From contig CAVXGT010000019.1 of the NCBI GenBank assembly GCA_963761475.1, positions 682,001 through 746,000 of the forward strand: a stretch of DNA of 64,000 nucleotides, given 5' to 3'. Within the stretch, counting starts at the first letter, position 1, and each line of letters begins with the position of its first letter. The notes under the pieces are model-generated. The model saw nothing but the letters and a program-made list of their open reading frames with translations. It did not search any database and was not told where the DNA came from. Source of the stretch: Ga0077555 sp963761475 (GTDB lineage: Bacteria > Pseudomonadota > Alphaproteobacteria > Rhizobiales > Hyphomicrobiaceae). The position numbers and the translations under genes were made by a program. Below, in pieces: positions 44,093 through 52,202 of the stretch.

Positions 44093-45427
44093 ATGACCGG
44101 CTCAAGTCAGATGTCGCTTGCGATCCTGGTCGATCAGGCGACCGGTAATCATCCGGCGTCCTGGCTAAATCCGGAAACCGACGCGCACGCCTCGACGAAT
44201 ATCGATCATTACCGGCGCCTCGCCCAGATCGCGGAGCGGGGCAAATTCGACCTTTTCTTCATCGCCGATACGCCGGCGGCCCGGACGGAGAACTTCCAGG
44301 CCTGGAGCCGGTTCCCGATGTATATGAACGCGCTGGAGCCGGTGACGCTGCTGACGGCTCTTGCCGGATCGACGCGCTACATCGGCCTCGGCGGCACCGT
44401 GTCGACCAGTTTTTCCGAGCCCTACAACGTGGCGCGCCAGTTCGCCTCGCTGGATCACATCTCGCATGGGCGAGCGGCCTGGAACGTGGTCACTTCCGCC
44501 AACGATTATGCCGCGCGCAATTTCGGCCACGCCAAGCTGGCGCCGCATGGCGAGCGCTACGAGCGGGCAGGAGAATTCGTCGATGTCGTGAAGCAGCTTT
44601 GGGATAGCTGGGAGGACGGCGCGTTCGTGCGCGACCGGGAGCGCGGCCTTTATTTCGATCCCCAGCGCATGCATGCGGTCCACCATGAGGGGCGCTTTTT
44701 CAAGGTGGACGGCGCGCTCAATATCGAGCGATCGCCGCAAGGCCATCCTGTGATCAGCCAGGCGGGGGCCTCGGAGACGGGCCGGGAGCTTGCAGCGCGG
44801 ACGGCCGAGGTGGTGTTTGCGAGCGCCGCCGATGCCGGAAACGCCAAGGCTGCCTATGACGATCTCAAGGGGCGGATGGCCAGGCATGGCCGCCATCCCG
44901 ACAGTCTACGCATCCTGGCGGGCATGCCCGTCGTGCTCGGAAGCACTCAGGCCGAGGCCGAGGCGCGCTATCGCCAACTCCAGGAGTGGTTGCATCCCGA
45001 CGTCGGTGTCTTCCGCCTCGGGATGGATCTCGAGGTCGATCTGACGGGATTGCCTTTGGATGAGCCAATTCCTGCGAACCGGCTGCCGAAACAGGCGAAC
45101 TTCCACAAGGCGTTCTTCGATGGGATCATGGAGATCATCACCAAGGAGAACCCGACGTTGCGCCAGCTCTATCTGCGCTACGAACGCGGGCGCAAGACCA
45201 TCAAGGGAACACCGGTCGAGGTTGCCGACACGATGGAGCGTTGGTTTCGTGCGGGCGCCTGTGATGGCTTCATGATGCAGTTTCATGCCTTGCCGGGCTC
45301 GCTGGAAGCGTTTGTCGACGAGGTTGTGCCGTTGCTGCAGCGCCGTGGTCTCTTCCGCCGGGATTATTCTGGCTCGATGCTGCGTGATCACCTGGGGTTG
45401 GTGCGGCCGGGCAACGAACGGGCATGA
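44093..45427 (+). CDS. NtaA/SnaA/DszA-family FMN-dependent monooxygenase
   Basis: 444 residues, the long LLM subfamily that includes nitrilotriacetate and dibenzothiophene-sulphone monooxygenases. Typical blocks: YRRLAQIAERGKFDLFFIADT, ALEPVTLLTALAGSTRYIGLGGTVSTSFSEPYNVARQFASLDHISHGRAAWNVVTS, HEGRFFKVDGALNIERSPQGHPVISQAGASETGRELAARTAEVVF and GTPVEVADTMERWFRAGACDGFMMQF. GGGAGGAC precedes ATG 44093. It needs FMNH2 from a separate reductase, which is not in the window. Substrate unknown; it follows the MBL-fold gene. Confidence 0.92.
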   Translation: MTGSSQMSLAILVDQATGNHPASWLNPETDAHASTNIDHYRRLAQIAERGKFDLFFIADTPAARTENFQAWSRFPMYMNALEPVTLLTALAGSTRYIGLGGTVSTSFSEPYNVARQFASLDHISHGRAAWNVVTSANDYAARNFGHAKLAPHGERYERAGEFVDVVKQLWDSWEDGAFVRDRERGLYFDPQRMHAVHHEGRFFKVDGALNIERSPQGHPVISQAGASETGRELAARTAEVVFASAADAGNAKAAYDDLKGRMARHGRHPDSLRILAGMPVVLGSTQAEAEARYRQLQEWLHPDVGVFRLGMDLEVDLTGLPLDEPIPANRLPKQANFHKAFFDGIMEIITKENPTLRQLYLRYERGRKTIKGTPVEVADTMERWFRAGACDGFMMQFHALPGSLEAFVDEVVPLLQRRGLFRRDYSGSMLRDHLGLVRPGNERA

Positions 45428-45547
45428 TTGGCTTACCGTCGCCGACCAGGGGGTTTCCCGGATGGCGCCTTAGCGCGCCGCCAGTCTGCAGTCTCCTGAT
45501 TGCGCACGGTGATGGCGTGGGGCCGGTAGAGCGCGGCGTGGCGGGTG

Positions 45548-45576
45548 TTGACATTTCTATGGAACATATGTAGAAC
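45548..45576 (+). promoter_or_regulatory. sigma-70-type promoter of ssb
   Basis: TTGACA (45548-45553), 17-base spacer, TAGAAC (45571-45576). The -10 hexamer overlaps the second GAAC of the LexA box, so LexA would block RNA polymerase. The transcript would carry a leader of about 180 bases before ssb. Confidence 0.6.
45562..45576 (+). promoter_or_regulatory. LexA (SOS) box, GAAC-N7-GAAC
   Basis: GAACATATGTAGAAC is a perfect alphaproteobacterial LexA operator, which is a direct repeat GTTC-N7-GTTC read here from the other strand. It lies between -35 and the end of -10 of the promoter ahead of ssb. Confidence 0.8.
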
Positions 45577-45759
45577 ATACGCGAAAGCAGTCGCTGCAAC
45601 TCGAATTCCGTGGAGAACCAGCTTTGTGCGGGATGCTGGGACCTGCTTCGAGGGTAGGTTGCTGGCAACCAGCTGAGTCGGACCGGCGTGTCGGGGTCGA
45701 CAGCGTGGAGGCCAACGCCGTGAGGCCGTTTGGCCAGTCAGTCGAAAAGGAGCAGTGCC

Positions 45760-46326
45760 ATGGCCGGTTCCGTTAACAAGGTCATTCTCGTGGGGAATCT
45801 CGGTGCGGATCCCGAAATCCGGCGGACGCAGGATGGCAAGCCGATCGCCAATCTCAGGGTGGCGACGAGCGAAACATGGCGCGACCGCAACTCCGGTGAG
45901 CGGCGTGAGCGCACGGAATGGCACCGTGTCGTGGTGTTCAACGAGGGCCTGTGCAAGGTCGTCGAGCAATACGTGAAGAAGGGCGCCAAGCTCTATATCG
46001 AAGGCCAGTTGCAGACGCGCAAATGGCAGGACCAGCAGGGCCAGGACCGCTATTCGACGGAAATCGTGCTGCAGGGCTTCAATTCCGTGTTGACGATGCT
46101 CGACAGCCGCGGTGGTGGCATGGCGACCGGCATGGCCGAGAGCGGGGCCGACTTCGGTGACGAGGGTGGCTACAGCGGCGGTGGCGGCGGTGGCAACTAC
46201 GGCGGCGGCGGCGATTTCGGCGGCAGTGGCGGTAGCGGCGGCGGCGCACGCAAGGGCGGCGGCTCCTCTGGCGGTGGCGGAGGCAAGGCCTTCGACAAGA
46301 AAATCGACGACGAGATACCGTTCTGA
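45760..46326 (+). CDS. ssb: single-stranded DNA-binding protein
   Basis: 188 residues. The OB domain spans about 1-110: MAGSVNKVILVGNLGADPEIRRTQDGKPIANLRVATSE, WHRVVVFNEGLCKVVEQYVKKGAKLYIEGQLQTRKWQDQQGQDRYSTEIVL. A glycine-rich linker (about 140-178) leads to the conserved acidic tip DDEIPF that binds partner proteins. It coats single-stranded DNA in replication, repair and recombination. AAGGAG precedes ATG 45760. The upstream promoter holds a LexA box, so it should be DNA-damage inducible, and a strong hairpin follows. Confidence 0.97.
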   Translation: MAGSVNKVILVGNLGADPEIRRTQDGKPIANLRVATSETWRDRNSGERRERTEWHRVVVFNEGLCKVVEQYVKKGAKLYIEGQLQTRKWQDQQGQDRYSTEIVLQGFNSVLTMLDSRGGGMATGMAESGADFGDEGGYSGGGGGGNYGGGGDFGGSGGSGGGARKGGGSSGGGGGKAFDKKIDDEIPF

Positions 46327-46350
46327 TCGCCTGCGTGCGGATCGATGTTG

Positions 46351-46387
46351 CTGGGCCCTGCACTGGTTGCGGGGCCCAGTTTATTTG
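46351..46387 (+). terminator. Rho-independent terminator of ssb
   Basis: CTGGGCCCTGCA (46351-46362) pairs with TGCGGGGCCCAG (46368-46379), twelve base pairs with one G-U, loop CTGGT, followed by TTTATTTG. It starts 24 bases after the ssb stop. Confidence 0.88.
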
Positions 46388-46394
46388 TTGTCCG

Positions 46395-46604
46395 GTTGGC
46401 TGGGACGGTGGCCTCCACCCGACGCCGCGACGCCAGATCATCATTTGTACCTCTGGTAGCGTCCGGGTGACATCGAGCCTCGGCGATGCGCAGGAACTGA
46501 GACCCGGTAACGCCGTTCTGCTCGAAGATACGACCGGAAAAGGTCACATCAGCGAGGTGACGTCGCTCACGGATTTCGAGGCCATCGCGATCCGCTTGGA
46601 ATAG
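46395..46604 (+). pseudogene. truncated cupin-family remnant (C-terminal half)
   Basis: The translated segment GWDGGLHPTPRRQIIICTSG...AQELRPGNAVLLEDTTGKGHISEV...FEAIAIRLE is the second half of a small cupin family that normally has about 50 further residues upstream. Here the frame runs upstream only into the ssb terminator, from an ATG at 46335, and gives an unrelated, Cys-rich lead (GPCTGCGAQFICC). No ribosome binding site is seen. The 5' part has been lost, so this is a relic at a rearrangement boundary, not a working gene. Confidence 0.68.
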
Positions 46605-46643
46605 CGGCTTCCATGCAACGCCGTTGGAACGTTCCACGGGGCG

Positions 46644-47438
46644 TTAATTGCTCACCCTTGTGTGCATTCCGCCATCAACCGGCAACACTGCCCCCGTGAT
46701 GTACGATGCCTCGTCGGACGCCAGAAACAGCGCCGCATTGGCAGTGTCCCACGGTGTACCCATGCGTTTCATGGGAACGTTTTCGCTACGTTGCCGTCGC
46801 AATTCCTCGCGAGGCGTACCGGAGGCCTTGTGGTGATATTCAATGCCCATTGGGGTATCCATCAGGCCAAGGAGTAGGACGTTGCATCGGATATTGTAAG
46901 GTGCGTTTTCAAAGGCGAGCCAGCGCGTAAATTCGTGTAGGGCCGCCTTTGAGGCCTTATAGCTTATGACCGGGATCGAGCCGATTGCCGCAATGCTACT
47001 GACATGAGTGATGCAGCCGGATTTCTGTCGTCGCAGGAGGGGCAACGCGTGCTTGCTGATCAGCATTGCCCCGGTGAGATTGACGCTGATGCTTGCGTCC
47101 CAGTCGGCCCGCTCAATCGCCGACGTGTCACCATCGGGTAGAGCTATGCCTGCATTGTTATGAACAATGTCGAGGCGACCATATTGCTTCAAGACCGACT
47201 GCACGAGATTTGCGCAGTCCCCCTCGCTGCTGACGTCCGCTGCCATACATTCGGCTTCAAACCCTTCAGCCCTGATTAAGTCCCGTGTCTCTTCAACTGT
47301 CGCGACGCTTCTGTTGGCTAGAAAGATCTTTGCCCCTTCACGGGCGAAAACCATCGCCGTTGCCCGACCATTGCCAGTTCCGTCACCCGGTCTCTGGCCG
47401 GCTCCGGTCACAATTGCGACTTTGCCCTTAAGGCGCAT
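46644..47438 (-). CDS. short-chain dehydrogenase/reductase
   Basis: 264 residues. The cofactor loop TGAGQRPGDGTGNGRATAMVFAREGA is the longer variant of TGxxxGxG seen in one SDR subfamily. NNAG (HNNAGIALP), the catalytic Ser in HVSSIAAIG and Y-x3-K in ISYKASKAALHEF are all present, and the C-terminus ends in GAVLPVDGG, a classical SDR of the FabG/2,5-diketo type. NAD(P) preference is unclear. Codon use is more AT-rich than in flanking genes. ATG 47438 is the likely start. It reads toward the cupin remnant. Confidence 0.88.
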   Translation of the reverse strand: MRLKGKVAIVTGAGQRPGDGTGNGRATAMVFAREGAKIFLANRSVATVEETRDLIRAEGFEAECMAADVSSEGDCANLVQSVLKQYGRLDIVHNNAGIALPDGDTSAIERADWDASISVNLTGAMLISKHALPLLRRQKSGCITHVSSIAAIGSIPVISYKASKAALHEFTRWLAFENAPYNIRCNVLLLGLMDTPMGIEYHHKASGTPREELRRQRSENVPMKRMGTPWDTANAALFLASDEASYITGAVLPVDGGMHTRVSN

Positions 47439-47517
47439 TGCCTGACTCCGTACTCGAGCATTGTTTTCGGGTTCGCCTCTCTCTCGACCTAACTTCGGCG
47501 CGCGAGAGCCAAGGAAA

Positions 47518-48450
47518 TCAAGCCCCATCTAGGGGTCTCGGCCGCGTGTAAGGGCTCAGTATCCGATAGGTGACCGACACGGCCGGCGTCGGCACGCCGA
47601 GTTCGAGGCCCATGCGATAGACTGCGCCGAACACGCTGTCGGCCTCAATCACCCGACCTGCCTCGAGATCCGTCAACATGGAGGTCTTCCAGTTCGGGTC
47701 AAGCGTCACGCAAATATTAAGAATGCGCTCGATGCTATCGGCGGGAACCTCGACTCCGCGAGCGCGCGCCACCGCGATAACCTCGCGCATGATCTCGATC
47801 ATGTGCTGCCGCGTTCCCTCCGTCTCGGCGCAGGTTCGTAGAGGCAGGCGCGACAGGCAGGTCGCCGACATGCCTGCCGCGGCGCCGACCAGCTTCCACC
47901 AGACGTCCTGGGGCGGATTTGCGGAGAGCTGCATGTTGAGGCCGGCCTTCTGGGCAAGCACTTGGAAGGCCTTTGCCCGCTCCGAAAGCGCGCCGTTCCA
48001 CTCGCCGAAAGTGAAGGCGTTGGATGTGCCGGCGTGCCGAATGACACCAGGGCTCGCGATTGTGGCTGTGGTCACCGTCGACCCCGGCATGACGGCGGAC
48101 TTGCCGAAGCGGTGTGCGAGCTTGTCGATACCGGCGACGCCGTTCTGGAAGCAGATGATGCCGGTGGCGGGAACGACAATGGGAGCAATAATCTCGATGG
48201 CAGCGTCGGTATCCGGACCTTTGACTGTGAACAGAATGATATCGGCTGGCGCGCTGGCTGAAACCCTGTCGGTGACTTGCACCTCCTCCAGTGTGACATC
48301 CCCGAGCGCGCTTTCCAATCGAAGCCCGTCTTGGCGCATGGCTTCGAGATGGGCCCCCCGAGCGATGAAAATTACATCGGCGCCGGCCTTCACGAGTCGT
48401 GCGCCGCATAGACCACCGATTCCGCCCGAACCCATGATCGCAATACGCAT
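47518..48450 (-). CDS. ketopantoate-reductase-family protein (ApbA/PanE)
   Basis: 310 residues. N-terminal Rossmann domain MRIAIMGSGGIGGLCGARLVKAGADVIFIARG, LFTVKGPDTDAAIEII, FQNGVAGIDKL; C-terminal helical domain with DVWWKLVGAAAGMSATCL and the family Asn/Ser region LTDLEAGRVIEADSVFGAVYRMGLELGVPTPAV, which fits the NADP-dependent ketopantoate reductase family. PanE makes pantoate for CoA synthesis, but in catabolic clusters paralogues reduce other 2-keto acids. The SDR gene follows 79 bases on, on the same strand. ATG 48450 follows GGAG. Confidence 0.85.
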   Translation of the reverse strand: MRIAIMGSGGIGGLCGARLVKAGADVIFIARGAHLEAMRQDGLRLESALGDVTLEEVQVTDRVSASAPADIILFTVKGPDTDAAIEIIAPIVVPATGIICFQNGVAGIDKLAHRFGKSAVMPGSTVTTATIASPGVIRHAGTSNAFTFGEWNGALSERAKAFQVLAQKAGLNMQLSANPPQDVWWKLVGAAAGMSATCLSRLPLRTCAETEGTRQHMIEIMREVIAVARARGVEVPADSIERILNICVTLDPNWKTSMLTDLEAGRVIEADSVFGAVYRMGLELGVPTPAVSVTYRILSPYTRPRPLDGA

Positions 48451-48901
48451 GATGGCAATCTCCATTTCACCCGTCGACAATCGAGCATGCCGGGTGCTCA
48501 AGATCAAATAAGCAGACCAACGGCGGCGCCGATTGGCTGGCAAGCCCAAGGTTCCCTATTGCGGCCCATGACGTTTCGCGCACTTCTTCCGGTATCGGGG
48601 GCACCTCTGCCGTGGTCTTGGACAGACGATAGGGCCGCCTTTCGCTGCGGGTCAACGTCCGCTCCCTCCGCATCGCGGCTGCTCGAGTTCGTGTTGCTGG
48701 GCTGAGCGAGACGACACGGCAATTGCCGTGGCGGCATCGGTTGGTTCGAGGCGCCTGAATGCGGCGGGCGTCGGCGTGCACATAAGGTGGTTGGATTTTT
48801 CGGGCGAGGGTGCGCAAACTCGACGCTGAGATCCCAACTCGTGTCCAAGAACGGGTCACGAGGACCCATCAACCCACATCCTGCCCACGGAGTTCAACAT
48901 C
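48451..48901. other. intergenic region, no gene recognised
   Basis: About 450 bases between divergent genes (ketopantoate reductase-like and ThDP enzyme). Short frames give Arg/Ser/Pro-rich strings only. Both promoters should lie here. No repeat or RNA is evident. Confidence 0.55.
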
Positions 48902-50548
48902 ATGCTCGTGATGGAAGCCATTGCCGATATCCTCAAGCGCGAGGGGATTTCCCAGCTCTTTTGCTTTCCGACGACGCCGATCATCGAGGCCGCCGTGGGC
49001 GCGGGCATCACGCCCATCATCTGCCGACAGGAGCGGGTGGGTGTCGATATGGCGTCAGGCTTCGCGCGCACGGCCAACGGCCGGCCGCCGGCCGTTTTCG
49101 CGATGCAGTATGGACCGGGGGCGGAGAACGCGTTTCCCGGCATCGCATCAGCGTTCTCGGATTCGAGCCCGGTGCTGTTCCTGCCGCTCGGTCATCCGCG
49201 CGATGTCGCGCACGTCTTTCCGTTCTTCAACTCGACCCGCACCTATCAAAGCATCACCAAGCACGTCGAGCCGTTGACGTCGGGTGCGGCGGTGGGTCCG
49301 GTGATGCGGCGGGCCTTCAACGCCTTGCGCAATGGCCGGCTCGGACCTGTGATGGTGGAGGTGCCCACCGATGTGGTGAAGGCCAAGCTCGACGGTGCAC
49401 CGGCCTACACCAACGTGCGCGAAGTGCGCTCGGCGCCCGACCCACGCGATATCGATGAGGCGGCCAAGCTGCTCGTCGAGGCCAAGGCCCCCTTGCTTTA
49501 TGCCGGTCAAGGCGTGCTCTACGCCGAGGCGACGTCGGAACTGGTGGCGCTCGCCGAGCTGTTGCAGGCCCCCGTCATGACCTCCGGCGACGGTAAGAGC
49601 GCGTTCCCGGAGGATCACGCGCTGGCTGTCGGTACGGGTGGGATCGTCTTCACCAGTCATGGCTTGAATGCGCTTCGGGAGGCTGACGTCGTCGCCGGCA
49701 TCGGCTGCTCGTTCACGCCGCATCGGATCACGAGCCCAGCTATTGCGCCTGAAAAACGTGTGATCCATGCGACCAACGACGCGCGGGACCTCAACAAGAG
49801 CGTGACGGCGGAAGTTGGCATTCTCGGTGATGCCAAGCTCGTGCTGGCGGCACTCGTGGCGGCGGTTGGCGACAGAATTGGCAAGACCAGGCGTGGGCCC
49901 GAGCGGGCACTGGCGCTGGCAAAGGCGCGGGAGGCGTGGCTGGCCGAGTGGCAGGCGAAACTGACGTCGAGCGAACGCCCGATCAATCCCTATCGTGTGA
50001 TTGCCGAATTCATGCGGGTCGTTGATCCCAAGGATGCGATCGTGACGCACGATTCAGGCAGCCCGCGCGATCAGATCCTGCCCTTCTACCGGGCGACGCG
50101 GCCGCGCGGCTACATGGGCTGGGGCAAGTCACATCAGCTCGGCACCGGACTGGGGCTTACCATCGGCGCCAAGATTGCTGCGCCGGACAAGTTCTGTGTC
50201 AACTTCATGGGTGATGCGGCGTTCGGCATGACTGGGCTCGATTTCGAGACGGCGGTGCGGGCGGGGGTCCCGATCCTCACGGTGGTGCTCAACAACTCGA
50301 CGATGGCGATCGAAATTCCGCACATGAAGCTCAGCCACGAGCGGCACAATGCGCGCGATCTCGGCGGCAACTATGCGGGTCTGGCGCGCGAGCTCGGAGG
50401 CTGGTCGGAGCGGGTCGACGATCCCGCGCAGATTGCCGATGCTTTCCGGCGTGCGCGCCGGGCGACGGAGGATGGCAAGGCGGCGCTGCTCGAATTCATC
50501 ACGAGCGCGGAAACCGCGTTCTCGCACCGCCTACCGCCGGCAAGCTGA
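48902..50548 (+). CDS. thiamine-diphosphate-dependent enzyme (acetolactate-synthase-like)
   Basis: 548 residues with three-domain ThDP fold. The catalytic Glu is in IICRQERVGVDMASGFAR; the middle FAD/Rossmann-like domain has PLLYAGQGVLYAEAT and VVAGIGCSFTPHRI; the C-terminal domain has the ThDP motif GDAAFGMTGLDFETAVRAGVPILTVVLNN (GDG-x26-NN type). The family decarboxylates or ligates 2-oxo acids (acetolactate synthase, benzoylformate decarboxylase, oxalyl-CoA decarboxylase). No ilvN regulatory subunit follows, so a catabolic ligase/decarboxylase is more likely than branched-chain synthesis. Substrate unknown. Confidence 0.9.
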   Translation: MLVMEAIADILKREGISQLFCFPTTPIIEAAVGAGITPIICRQERVGVDMASGFARTANGRPPAVFAMQYGPGAENAFPGIASAFSDSSPVLFLPLGHPRDVAHVFPFFNSTRTYQSITKHVEPLTSGAAVGPVMRRAFNALRNGRLGPVMVEVPTDVVKAKLDGAPAYTNVREVRSAPDPRDIDEAAKLLVEAKAPLLYAGQGVLYAEATSELVALAELLQAPVMTSGDGKSAFPEDHALAVGTGGIVFTSHGLNALREADVVAGIGCSFTPHRITSPAIAPEKRVIHATNDARDLNKSVTAEVGILGDAKLVLAALVAAVGDRIGKTRRGPERALALAKAREAWLAEWQAKLTSSERPINPYRVIAEFMRVVDPKDAIVTHDSGSPRDQILPFYRATRPRGYMGWGKSHQLGTGLGLTIGAKIAAPDKFCVNFMGDAAFGMTGLDFETAVRAGVPILTVVLNNSTMAIEIPHMKLSHERHNARDLGGNYAGLARELGGWSERVDDPAQIADAFRRARRATEDGKAALLEFITSAETAFSHRLPPAS

Positions 50549-50570
50549 GGCGTGCTGTGGGCAGCATGGA

Positions 50571-51350
50571 TCAGTCCGCGCTTGCCGCGTGCAAGGCAGC
50601 GCGGACTGCGAACGGCTGCAAACCCGGATGAACCGAGAGCAGGCGCGCGGCCAGTGCCGTCACGTGCGGGCAAGCAAAGCTGGTGCCTGTGAACAGCTTG
50701 CGACCGCCGCCTGTGGTCGGCGCTTCGACATAGATGCCCTTGGCCTCGAGCTCAATCGGTGTCGCAAGCCGGTAGTGGAAGCGCAGGGGGTCTTCGAGGT
50801 GGGCGCTGTCGACGGTCAGGACAGAGGACAGGTTCGCGGGCCAGGCCGTTTGGCCGCGGTTGTTGGCGGCAGCGACGATCAGGACGCCTGCGTAGAAGGC
50901 CTGGTCGGCGAGCTCGGCGATGGGTTCGCGGCTCTTCCTGTCGAGGGTGCCGAGGCTGGCATTGACGATGTGGCAGCCGGCTTCGATGGCCCACTTGAGG
51001 CCATGCACCAACTGCTCGGCACTGCCGCGGGCGTCGTTGCCGATCACCTTGACGGAGTGGATTTCGGCTTCAGGTGCGAGGGCGTGGATGATGCCGGCGC
51101 AAGCGGTGCCGTGGCCGACGGCGTCGGAAGCGGGGCGCGGCAGGCACTGCCAGCCGGTGGCATCGCGGATGACCTCGTAGGAACCGGCAATGGCACCGGC
51201 GAGATCGGGGTGGGTGTCATCGACGCCGGTGTCGAGCAGTGCAATCCTGACACCCTGGCCTCGCCCTGTCGCGATGGCGTGCTGGATCGAGGCCTTGTCG
51301 ATAATGGGCGGTTCACTCGCGCCGGGCTCCGAGTTCGGGGGGGCGCTCAT
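50571..51350 (-). CDS. cytoplasmic S8-family (subtilisin-like) peptidase
   Basis: 259 residues, a compact subtilase without signal peptide or prodomain. The triad is complete: Asp40 (LLDTGVDDTHPDL), His80 (VGHGTACAG) and Ser224 (GTSFACPHVTAL), with oxyanion Asn163 (AAANNRGQ). The N-terminus is short (SEPPIIDKASIQHAI). Lack of an export signal suggests action on a cytoplasmic protein or peptide, as for maturation proteases. Its ATG overlaps the stop of the GAF gene (ATGA), so the two are translationally coupled; the small aromatic-tailed protein gene lies upstream of both on the same strand. Confidence 0.9.
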   Translation of the reverse strand: MSAPPNSEPGASEPPIIDKASIQHAIATGRGQGVRIALLDTGVDDTHPDLAGAIAGSYEVIRDATGWQCLPRPASDAVGHGTACAGIIHALAPEAEIHSVKVIGNDARGSAEQLVHGLKWAIEAGCHIVNASLGTLDRKSREPIAELADQAFYAGVLIVAAANNRGQTAWPANLSSVLTVDSAHLEDPLRFHYRLATPIELEAKGIYVEAPTTGGGRKLFTGTSFACPHVTALAARLLSVHPGLQPFAVRAALHAASAD

Positions 51351-52066
51351 GAGGTCTGGCCGGCCAGGCGTTCGGCGAGGTCGCGGATCAAGACGAGGTC
51401 GCCTTCCTGTGTGGTCTCGAGCGCTTCCATGATCTGGGCGCGCAGTTCGAAGGGATCATCGCTGGAGCCAAGGCTCGCGCCGGTAAACGGGGAGTAGACC
51501 GCGCTGGCGTCGGCGCTCAAGGCATCGGTGGCGGCGGACACGTGGCGCTCGAAGGCGTCGCGGTGGCGGATGAGAATGGCCGCAAGCTCGGCGTAGCGCT
51601 CGGCGACGGCAAGCTCGCTGGCGCTGAATGCGGTCGGGGTCACTTCGGGCTGGCGATTGACGACGGTGAGCACGCCGAGCCTCTGGCTGCGATGGAATAT
51701 GGGGGCAGCCAGATATTCCTTGGTGGTGAGCCCCGAAGTCTGGTCGACGGCGGCGTAAAAATTGGGGGCTGTGCTGGCGTCATCAAGAGCGATGGTTTGG
51801 CCTGAGAGGAAGGCCAGGCCAGCTACGCTCGAGCCGAGTGGAATATTCGGGACGTTGGCGGCCAAAAGTGCGTCGTTGGTGGCGGCTGCAAAGCGAAGCG
51901 CCTCGTTGCCGGCAGGCACAAGGATGGCGGCGGACTGGCCGCGAATTGCCGTATTGAAGGCGTTGACGACGAGGGCGAGGGGATGGTCGACGCTGGCACG
52001 CGTGGCCGCGAGCGCCAACTTCAGTTGCTCCATCAGTGCCAGGGGAATCCCAGGGGGCATGGTCAT
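51347..52066 (-). CDS. GAF-domain protein coupled to S8 peptidase
   Basis: 239 residues. The GAF domain spans about 20-165: ALVVNAFNTAIRGQSAAILVPAGNEALRF, NVPNIPLGSSVAGLAFLSGQTIALDDAS, APIFHRSQRLGVLTVVNRQ. The last 70 residues are helical and end with IMEALETTQEGDLVLIRDLAERLAGQTS. No output domain is present, so it may sense a small ligand and act on its partner. The start at ATG 52066 has AGG five bases upstream; ATG 52081 is also in frame. It overlaps the S8 gene by four bases and follows the aromatic-tailed protein gene by 136 bases. Confidence 0.83.
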   Translation of the reverse strand: MTMPPGIPLALMEQLKLALAATRASVDHPLALVVNAFNTAIRGQSAAILVPAGNEALRFAAATNDALLAANVPNIPLGSSVAGLAFLSGQTIALDDASTAPNFYAAVDQTSGLTTKEYLAAPIFHRSQRLGVLTVVNRQPEVTPTAFSASELAVAERYAELAAILIRHRDAFERHVSAATDALSADASAVYSPFTGASLGSSDDPFELRAQIMEALETTQEGDLVLIRDLAERLAGQTS

Positions 52067-52202
52067 TTCGCCTAGTGTCATCGGGCTTGGCCGAGAGCCG
52101 TGGAGAGCAATTGGCGCGTGCCTTTGCCGGGAAGACGCAACAGACCACCCCGGAACGGCGCAGGCGGGCCGAGGCCCGTCTGCTGCCGTACCGAGGCAGG
52201 AC

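Noticed and set aside
46625..46636. Palindrome TGGAACGTTCCA between the convergent cupin remnant and SDR gene
   Set aside because: It is not the GAAC-N7-GAAC LexA form, no uridine tract follows on either strand and no gene starts nearby, so neither an operator nor a terminator is supported.
48467..48859. Open frames between the ketopantoate reductase-like and ThDP genes
   Set aside because: Translations on both strands are low-complexity Arg/Ser/Pro/Thr strings overlapping each other, with no start signals.
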